The notes below the pieces were generated by a model. It searched no databases and was not told where the DNA came from. It was given only the letters and a program-made list of their open reading frames with translations. The translations under genes and the position numbers were made by a program. A stretch of DNA of 13,922 nt, from assembly GCA_020433785.1 (NCBI GenBank), contig JAGRCC010000591.1, positions 1 to 13,922 of the forward strand, written 5' to 3'. The stretch's first letter is position 1, and every line of letters starts with the position of its first letter. Positions 1 through 7,288 of the stretch are shown in pieces. This DNA is from Anaerolineae bacterium. GTDB taxonomy: Bacteria > Chloroflexota > Anaerolineae > 4572-78 > J111.

Positions 1-53
1 TAGAAACCCCTTCTATACGCGCATAAATAAGGTTATAAGCAAATATAGATAAG

Positions 54-86
54 GTAAGACTTACAGTGTAGTAAGTTATGCACTTA
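54..86. promoter_or_regulatory. Alternating GTAAG/CTTAC half-sites upstream of the giant kinase gene
   Basis: Four half-sites of alternating orientation lie directly before the first gene: GTAAG (54-58), CTTAC (60-64), GTAAG (71-75) and ACTTA (82-86). ACTTAC (59-64) and GTAAGT (71-76) form a perfect 6-bp inverted repeat around AGTGTA. TAAGT (72-76) and ACTTA (82-86) form a second around TATGC. The last three half-sites are about 11 bp apart, roughly one helical turn. The layout fits an operator or a small RNA hairpin in the leader. A -10-like TATAGAT sits at 44-50, but no convincing -35 is visible, so the promoter is not called. Confidence 0.35.
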
Positions 87-103
87 ACAAAGCAAGGCGG
101 GCA

Positions 104-3100
104 ATGATGACTTCAGCCGACTACCGTATTACTGAAAAATTGTATGAAAGCGGTAACTCGCTGGTTTATCGTGCCCGGCGAGAAGTCGACGATCGACCGG
201 TTGTGCTCAAAATGCTGAAAGAGGCTTACCCTTCACCCAGGCGTATAGCCTGGTTTAAGCGCGAGTACGAAGTCACGCGAAGCTTAGATGTGGCCGGGGT
301 TATCGACGTTTATGGCCTGGAAAGCGACCAGAATCGCTGGGTCATCATTCTGGAGGATTTTGGCGGCGAGTCGCTGGCTCGTTTAAACCGGGCCGGTAAG
401 TTTAGCCTAGATGATTTTCTTAAGCTGGCCCTGAACGTAACCGAGGTTTTGGGTCAAATTCATCAGCAGCAGATTATACATAAGGACATTAACCCCGCTA
501 ATATAGTCCTCAACCCCACTACCAAGCAGATCAAAATCATTGACTTTGGTATCTCTACCGTACTATCGTCTGAAAACCCAACCTTTCGCAATCCGAATGT
601 ATTAGAAGGAACCCTGGTTTATATCTCACCGGAGCAGACAGGCCGGATGAATTGCTCGATCGACTATCGAACCGATTTCTACTCGCTCGGTGTGACCTTT
701 TATGAGTTATTAACGGGACGGTTGCCCTTTGTGAGCGATGATGCCCTGGAGTTAGTGCATAGCCATCTGGCCAAGCCGCCTGTGCCGCCGTGCGAAATTA
801 AACCCGACCTGCCCCGGCCGATCTCAGAGATAATAATGAAGCTGATGGCCAAGAATGCTGAGGACCGTTATCAGTCGGCCCATGGCCTAAAAGCAGATTT
901 AGAAAAATGTTTAGAATACAGGTCAAATTGTGCAAATAGCGAAAGCCTATCAGATCTGGCCTTTGACCTTGGCCAACAAGATATTTCTGATCGATTTCAA
1001 ATTCCTAAGAAATTATATGGCCGCGAACCGGAGATAGAGACTCTGCTGACCACCTTTGAGCGTGTGGCGGCAGGCGATAGCGGCGAAATAGAAATGATGC
1101 TGGTGTCGGGCTATGCCGGCATTGGTAAGTCCGTTCTGGTGCAAGAGCTTTATAAACCCATAACCCGCCGGCATGGCTATTTTGTTTCCGGTAAGTTTGA
1201 TCAATTCCAGCGCAATATTCCTTATACTGCACTTATTCAAGCCTTTCGATCCCTGATGCGGCACCTGCTTTCCGAAAGCAAAGCCGAGGTCGGGCTTTGG
1301 CGGGAAAAGTTGCTGACCAGCCTGGGCCCCAATGGTTCGGTTATTATTGAGGTCATTCCCGAAGTGGAGCTAATAATTGGTCCTCAACCGGCAGCGCCGA
1401 CGCTAGGCCCGGCTGAAGCGCAAAATCGGTTCAACCTGGTATTTCAGAACTTTGTCAAAGTCTTTACCAGGCCGGAACATCCCCTGACCATCTTTCTGGA
1501 TGATTTGCAGTGGGCCGATCTGGCTTCGCTAACCCTCTTGAAACGGTTAATGACCGCCGGCGACATCGGCCATCTATTTGTTATTGGGGCCTACCGGGAT
1601 AATGAGGTAAGCGAAGCCCACCCGCTGCAGTTGACCGTGACCGAGATTGAACAAAGCGGCACACAGGTCAACCATATTAACCTGATCCCTCTGACCTTGC
1701 CCCACGTCACCGCGTTACTGGCCGATACGTTCCACTGCAACACAGCTCAGGTCGAACCGTTAGGGCACCTCGTCTTGGACAAAACGGGTGGCAATCCCTT
1801 CTTCTTGACCGAGTTTTTGAAGTCACTCTATACCGAAAGACTACTCTATTTTGTCCACCCTGAAGCTTTTGCTCAGGACCACAATCGGCAAATATCTAAC
1901 GTTGGCTGGCGGTGGGATTTAGCCCAAATTCAGGGGAAAGCAATCACCGTTAATGTCGTCGAGTTGATGGCAGACAAAGTCAAGAAGTTGCCGTCGGCCA
2001 GCCAGCAAGCGTTGCAATTGGCCGCATGTATTGGTAATCAGGTTGATCTGAAAACATTAGCCATTGTGTCTGAAAAAACACCGTCCGAAACGGCGGCTAA
2101 TTTAGGGCCGGCTCTGGTGGAAGGCTTGCTGGTGCCGCTGAGCGATGCTTACAAGTTGATGACTTTCGATGTGCAAGGGTTGGCCGATGAAGTGACCGCC
2201 GACTATAAATTTGCCCACGATCGGGTGCAACAAGCCGTCTATTCGCTGATTGCCGAGGATGAGCGGCAAGTCATCCATTGGCGCATCGGGCAGCTCCTGC
2301 TCCAAAGCACCCCCCCTTCCGGGCGAGAAGAGCGTATCTTTGATCTGGTCAATCAGTTAAACCAAGGGCGGGGGTTGATCGAAAGCCGGGCCGAACAGGC
2401 TGAGTTAGTCGGGCTAAATCTGCTGGCTGGTCAAAAGGCAAAAGCCTCAGCAGCTTATAAACCGGCCTACACCTATTTTCAGACTGGCCTTGACCTGCTC
2501 AAGGCGGATAGCTGGACCAACAATTATGACCTGACCCTGGCTTTGCATCAGGAAGCGGCCGAAGCGGCCTACCTCAGCGGCGATATCGAGCGCATGGAGC
2601 AATTGCTGGAATTGGTGTTGCAACGAGCCAAAACTCCATTAGACCGGATCAAAATGTATGAAATCAGAATTCAGGCCCAGATGGGACAGCACAATTATCT
2701 GGGAGCGGTGCAGACAGGGTTACTAGCTCTGGAGCTGTTAGGAGTGAAATTTCCCCAAAAACCGAGCAATTTACACGTTTTGCGGGCGCTTCTGGGGACA
2801 AAGTTAGCCTTGGTTGGGAAACGAATTGAAAATTTGAGCGACCTGCCAACCATGTCGGATCCGGATAAGTTGGCGGCGATACGTATTTTAGCCAGTATAT
2901 ACCCCGCTGTTTATGTGTCCACTCCCGATCTACTTCCCCTGGTTATACTGAGAATGGTTAACCTATCCATCAAGAATGGTAATGGCTCACTCTCTGCCTT
3001 TAGTTATACCGCTTATGGACACATTCTCTGCGGTGTCGTCGGAGATATTGATTCCAGTTATCAATTTGGCAAACTTGCTCTAAACCTGTTAGAAAGGTTC

Positions 3101-6100
3101 AATGCCAAAGAATTCTCAATTGGTCCCTTACTCATAATCGGTGCCTTTATAACCCATCGGAAAGAGCATCTAAAAAACACGCTATCTCCGTTGCTTGAGG
3201 CATATCAACATGCTCTTGAAACGGGAGTTTTAGAAAATGGAGGGTATTGTCTAGCCTTTTACTCCTACCATTTGTTTTTTAGCGGTCAGGAACTGGCCTG
3301 GATTGAGCAGGAGATGGCCAAATACGTGGCGGCCCTCCGTCAAATCAAGCAGGAAAACTCAGCGAATTATATTGCCTTATGTCGGCAAGCCGTTTTGAAC
3401 TTGCTAGGGGAGGCTGCGGCGGAGTCGGGCTACTTAAGCGGCGAAAGTTGGGACCAGGAAAAAACCCTGCCGCTTCTACGCGAGGCAAATGACGGGAACG
3501 CCATTTTTTATATGTACTTCTACCAGGCTAAGCTTAATTATTTGTTTGGGGCTTATCCCCAAGCGCTGGAAAATGTCGCCCTGGCCGAAGTGTATGCAGA
3601 CAATGCTATCGGGGCTTTTGCTGTGTTGCTGCTCAATTATTATGACTCTCTAGCAAGTTTAGCTGTTTTTGCCGATAGCCCACAGTCCAAACAAAAAGAC
3701 CTACTTAAAAAAGTCAAGGCCAACCAAAAAAAGATGAAGCAGTGGGCTGACCACGCTCCGATGAATCACCGGCACAAATATTACCTGGTCGAGGCCGAAC
3801 AGGCCAGGGTATTAGGCCAAGAGAGCACGGCCCGCGACTATTACGACCAGGCCATCGCTCTAGCCCAGGAAAATGAGTATCTTAATGAGGAAGCCTTGGC
3901 CTATGAGTTGGCGGGCGAATTTTACCTGAGCCGCAGGCAAGACCGTCTGGCCGAACATTATCTGGGTCAGGCTCACTACGCCTACACCCGCTGGGGCGCG
4001 GTCGCCAAGATACAGGATTTGGAGGCACGCTATCCTCAAATAATCGAGCAAACAGAGATTCGTAAAACCAAATCGCGAACCGCTACCACAACAACCACCG
4101 GACAGCACGATAGCCAAGCTCTGGATCTAACCAGCGTAATTAAAGCCTCTCAAGCCATTTCGGGTGAGATTGTATTGGATAAGTTGCTGGCGACCTTAAT
4201 GAAAATTGTCATCGAGAGCGCCGGCGCACAACGCGGCTGCCTGATTTTGGAGCAAGAGGCACAGGTACCCGGCGAGGCTGGGCAGTGGGTGATCGAGGCT
4301 GAGGCGAAGACCGAGGCTGGCGGCGAGATTGAGATTACCGCGCTGCAAGCCATCCCCATTCAGAGCATCCAGGCTTCATCTACCGTCTCACCCCTGCCTA
4401 CCGCCATCATCAATTACGTGGCTCGTACTCAAGAAAATATCGTCCTCAATGATGCGGTTAATGAGGGCGACTTTACCGGTGATTCCTATGTTGTCCAATG
4501 CAAACCCCAATCCATCTTGTGCGCCCCCCTCATCAACCACGGCCAACTGCTGGGCATGCTCTACCTGGAAAACAACTTGACCATCGGTGCCTTTACCGCG
4601 AACCGTTTGGAAATGCTGCAGCTCTTATCCGCTCAGGCCGCCGTCTCGCTTGAAAACGCCCGGCTTTATACGGGCATCGTCGAAAGAGAGCAAAAATACC
4701 GCACGCTGTTCGAGGACTCCCGAGACGCTATCTTTATCACCACCCCGGCCGGCCAGATTGTGGATGTCAATCAGGCAACGCTAGATCTGTTTGGTTATAC
4801 CCGGACGGAACTGGTCCAATTACCTGTCTTCCATCTCTACGCAGACCCGGCCGACCGAGCCAGATTTCAGCAGGTTATAGAACAAACCGGCTCAGTCAGA
4901 GACTTCGAGGTAAGACTTCATAAAAAAGATGGAACCGAGCTGGATTGCCTGCTAAGTGCTACAGTTCGACGGGGCGAGGAAGGTGACATTCTGGCTTACC
5001 AGGGTATTGTCCGGGACATTACCGAGCGCAAACGTCAGGAAGCAGCCGAGCGGCGCTTGGAGGCGTATCGCCAGTCGCCTTTGGGGCGAGCGGAAGCGTT
5101 GGCCCAGACATTACTATCCCAGCCCGAGACGGCCCTGAGCAATCTCCATGCGTTAGCCCAGACGGCCGGACACGATACCAACGCCGCCAGTCTAATGGGA
5201 CACTTACCCACGGTCTTGGAAAGTTTGGAGGCGAAACCTACCGCCGACCTGGCCGAAGGCTTCAACTATTTCCTGTCCAGTCAAACCGCGTCCGAACTGC
5301 TGCCGGTCGGTCTCCGCACATTGACTGCCCAACTGGAGCAGCCATCGGCAAGAATCTGGCCGGAGGCGGCCGCGGCACTCGCCGTCTATCAACTGTGCCA
5401 GACGACATTGGCAGCCAGTTCAATTACGCAAATCACGCGGTTATTGACTCCTCTCCAAGCTTTGAGAAGCGAAGGCGTGCAGGGAAATGGCGTTCAGGTA
5501 ACTCCTCAGCCTCCTACCTCCCTTGATCGGGAAAACTTCGCGACCCATTTGACGCAAGCCCTGGCCCAACTCAGCCCTGTGGCCGAGGCTCTCTATGCTT
5601 ACGAACGCGTCGATACCGCCCAAGATAAACTGGCCTATTTGGCCAGCGCAGTGGAGCGGTTGGGGCAAGTAGACCGTCTGGCCCAGAGCGAGTTGAGCGG
5701 TGCCGATCGACCCCTTATTCAGGGTATTGCCAAAAGCTGGTTGGGGGTGGTCACCGGCATCATGAGCGACTTGCAAACCCAAGCCCAGATTAGCTGCCGG
5801 CTTCTCACCCGCCATACTTGGCAGGATGAGATTGTCACCCTGACCCTCAGTCTGCGTAATGTGGGGCGGGGTGTAGCCCTCAATCTCAACGTAACCTTGA
5901 TGCCGACCTTGGAATACACCGTGGTGGACGAGACGGCTTGGGTTGAGCGTTTGGCCCCTGGTGAAGAAACGTCGGTGGAACTCCGGGTCCGACCCCAAAT
6001 GAAGCCGGGGATGGAGCAATTTCGAGTTGGTTTTGTCATGACCTACACCGACACACGTGGCCCAGGTCAGGTGGAAAACTTTGCCGATGTCGTCCACTTG

Positions 6101-7288
6101 TTAACTGCCGCGGGGGAGTTCCAGTTTATTCCCAACCCTTATGTGGTGGGGACGCCTCTGCAAACCGGCTCGCCCCTTTTTGTTGGCCGAGAGGATTTGC
6201 TAACTTTTATTGAGCAGAATTTGGCCGCGACCCATCGCAACAACCTGGTGCTGATCGGCCAGCGGCGGACTGGCAAAACTTCGCTGCTAAAGCAGTTGCC
6301 GGCCCAATTAGGGGAGGCTTATCTGCCCGTTTATCTGGATGGTCAGTCACTGGGGCTAGATCCGGGTATGACCAACTTCTTTGTCAATCTGGCTACGGAG
6401 ATTGCTTTTGCCGTGGAAGATTGTGGCCTTCACTTAGAGCCGCCGGAAGTGGACGACTTCGCCGACAGTCCGGCGTCTGTCTTTGAGCGCCGGTTCTTGT
6501 CTCAGGCGCGGACCGCCATCGGGCAGCGGCATCTGCTGCTCTTGCTCGATGAGTTCGAGGAGTTGGAAACCGCCGTTCAGCGCGGAAACCTGGACGCCTC
6601 AGTTTTTAGCTTTCTACGCCACTTAATTCAGCATACGGACAACTTAAGTATGATATTTTGCGGTACCCATCGCCTGGAAGAGCTGGTCGCGGATTATTGG
6701 AGTGTTTTATTTAATCTTAGCCTCTACCGCCACGTTGCCTACCTGGAACGCCCCCAGGCTCTGCGGCTGATTCAGAAGCCGGTCGCCGCGTATGGACTGC
6801 GTTATGACGATCTGGCATTGAACAAGATGTGGCGGGTTACGGCCGGGCATCCTTATTTTCTCCAATTGCTTTGCCACAGTCTGGTCAATCGACACAACCA
6901 AAGCCAACGCAACTATGTGACGGTAGCAGACGTAAATGCGGCTTTGGAAGAGATCTTTACGGCGGGTAAAGCCCATTTTATCTATCTCTGGATGGAGTCG
7001 AGTCCGATAGAGCAGTTGTCACTGACCGCATTAAGCCGGATGATGCCTTTGACAGGTCAGGTTAGCCCGGCACAAGTGGCGGATTATTTGGCCAAGCGCG
7101 GGGTAAATATCGAACGGCAGGCCGTGAGCCAGGCGCTGCACCGCCTGGCTCTGCGGGATATCTTGCAAAGAAGCGATGGTCTGGAACCTGCTCTGGGCGA
7201 GGTCTATCGCTGGCAGTTGGGGCTGTTGGGACTGTGGGTTGAGCAGAATAAATCTTTGAGTCGGGTCGTTGATGAGGTAGCTGCGTGA
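104..7288 (+). CDS. Giant PknK-like Ser/Thr kinase - STAND ATPase - GAF - PAS - CARDB-like - ATPase signalling protein
   Basis: Predicted cytoplasmic signal integrator of 2394 residues with no signal peptide or membrane segment. Residues 7-270 are a Ser/Thr protein kinase with Lys36, catalytic-loop HKDINPAN (Asp128, Asn133), DFG at 147-149 and SPE at the end of the activation segment; the Gly-rich loop is degenerate. Residues 300-730 are a STAND/AAA ATPase with Walker A GYAGIGKS (336-343) and Walker B IFLDDLQWAD (463-472). Residues 770-1315 are helical and TPR-like. A Thr-rich linker (1320-1333) precedes GAF (about 1345-1520) and PAS (about 1529-1640). Members of this family usually end in a histidine kinase after GAF/PAS. 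Here there is none: instead come a helical region (1650-1890), a CARDB-like beta domain (1895-2000), and a second ATPase (2010-2290; Walker A GQRRTGKTS 2052-2060, Walker B LLLLLDEFEE) with a C-terminal winged helix. ATG 104 and ATG 107 are both possible starts; the AAGG at 94-97 is a weak ribosome site. The gene overlaps the next by 4 bp. Ligand and targets are unknown. Confidence 0.9.
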   Translation: MMTSADYRITEKLYESGNSLVYRARREVDDRPVVLKMLKEAYPSPRRIAWFKREYEVTRSLDVAGVIDVYGLESDQNRWVIILEDFGGESLARLNRAGKFSLDDFLKLALNVTEVLGQIHQQQIIHKDINPANIVLNPTTKQIKIIDFGISTVLSSENPTFRNPNVLEGTLVYISPEQTGRMNCSIDYRTDFYSLGVTFYELLTGRLPFVSDDALELVHSHLAKPPVPPCEIKPDLPRPISEIIMKLMAKNAEDRYQSAHGLKADLEKCLEYRSNCANSESLSDLAFDLGQQDISDRFQIPKKLYGREPEIETLLTTFERVAAGDSGEIEMMLVSGYAGIGKSVLVQELYKPITRRHGYFVSGKFDQFQRNIPYTALIQAFRSLMRHLLSESKAEVGLWREKLLTSLGPNGSVIIEVIPEVELIIGPQPAAPTLGPAEAQNRFNLVFQNFVKVFTRPEHPLTIFLDDLQWADLASLTLLKRLMTAGDIGHLFVIGAYRDNEVSEAHPLQLTVTEIEQSGTQVNHINLIPLTLPHVTALLADTFHCNTAQVEPLGHLVLDKTGGNPFFLTEFLKSLYTERLLYFVHPEAFAQDHNRQISNVGWRWDLAQIQGKAITVNVVELMADKVKKLPSASQQALQLAACIGNQVDLKTLAIVSEKTPSETAANLGPALVEGLLVPLSDAYKLMTFDVQGLADEVTADYKFAHDRVQQAVYSLIAEDERQVIHWRIGQLLLQSTPPSGREERIFDLVNQLNQGRGLIESRAEQAELVGLNLLAGQKAKASAAYKPAYTYFQTGLDLLKADSWTNNYDLTLALHQEAAEAAYLSGDIERMEQLLELVLQRAKTPLDRIKMYEIRIQAQMGQHNYLGAVQTGLLALELLGVKFPQKPSNLHVLRALLGTKLALVGKRIENLSDLPTMSDPDKLAAIRILASIYPAVYVSTPDLLPLVILRMVNLSIKNGNGSLSAFSYTAYGHILCGVVGDIDSSYQFGKLALNLLERFNAKEFSIGPLLIIGAFITHRKEHLKNTLSPLLEAYQHALETGVLENGGYCLAFYSYHLFFSGQELAWIEQEMAKYVAALRQIKQENSANYIALCRQAVLNLLGEAAAESGYLSGESWDQEKTLPLLREANDGNAIFYMYFYQAKLNYLFGAYPQALENVALAEVYADNAIGAFAVLLLNYYDSLASLAVFADSPQSKQKDLLKKVKANQKKMKQWADHAPMNHRHKYYLVEAEQARVLGQESTARDYYDQAIALAQENEYLNEEALAYELAGEFYLSRRQDRLAEHYLGQAHYAYTRWGAVAKIQDLEARYPQIIEQTEIRKTKSRTATTTTTGQHDSQALDLTSVIKASQAISGEIVLDKLLATLMKIVIESAGAQRGCLILEQEAQVPGEAGQWVIEAEAKTEAGGEIEITALQAIPIQSIQASSTVSPLPTAIINYVARTQENIVLNDAVNEGDFTGDSYVVQCKPQSILCAPLINHGQLLGMLYLENNLTIGAFTANRLEMLQLLSAQAAVSLENARLYTGIVEREQKYRTLFEDSRDAIFITTPAGQIVDVNQATLDLFGYTRTELVQLPVFHLYADPADRARFQQVIEQTGSVRDFEVRLHKKDGTELDCLLSATVRRGEEGDILAYQGIVRDITERKRQEAAERRLEAYRQSPLGRAEALAQTLLSQPETALSNLHALAQTAGHDTNAASLMGHLPTVLESLEAKPTADLAEGFNYFLSSQTASELLPVGLRTLTAQLEQPSARIWPEAAAALAVYQLCQTTLAASSITQITRLLTPLQALRSEGVQGNGVQVTPQPPTSLDRENFATHLTQALAQLSPVAEALYAYERVDTAQDKLAYLASAVERLGQVDRLAQSELSGADRPLIQGIAKSWLGVVTGIMSDLQTQAQISCRLLTRHTWQDEIVTLTLSLRNVGRGVALNLNVTLMPTLEYTVVDETAWVERLAPGEETSVELRVRPQMKPGMEQFRVGFVMTYTDTRGPGQVENFADVVHLLTAAGEFQFIPNPYVVGTPLQTGSPLFVGREDLLTFIEQNLAATHRNNLVLIGQRRTGKTSLLKQLPAQLGEAYLPVYLDGQSLGLDPGMTNFFVNLATEIAFAVEDCGLHLEPPEVDDFADSPASVFERRFLSQARTAIGQRHLLLLLDEFEELETAVQRGNLDASVFSFLRHLIQHTDNLSMIFCGTHRLEELVADYWSVLFNLSLYRHVAYLERPQALRLIQKPVAAYGLRYDDLALNKMWRVTAGHPYFLQLLCHSLVNRHNQSQRNYVTVADVNAALEEIFTAGKAHFIYLWMESSPIEQLSLTALSRMMPLTGQVSPAQVADYLAKRGVNIERQAVSQALHRLALRDILQRSDGLEPALGEVYRWQLGLLGLWVEQNKSLSRVVDEVAA

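Noticed and set aside
4685..5100. Histidine kinase domain expected after PAS in the first gene
   Set aside because: No H-box or HATPase N/G-box motifs were found downstream of the PAS domain; the chain continues into helical and beta regions.
5441..6097. Long antisense open frame (218 codons) opposite the giant kinase gene
   Set aside because: It lies entirely within the strongly supported kinase gene, has no recognisable domain or ribosome site, and its His/Gln/Gly-rich product is typical of an antisense shadow.
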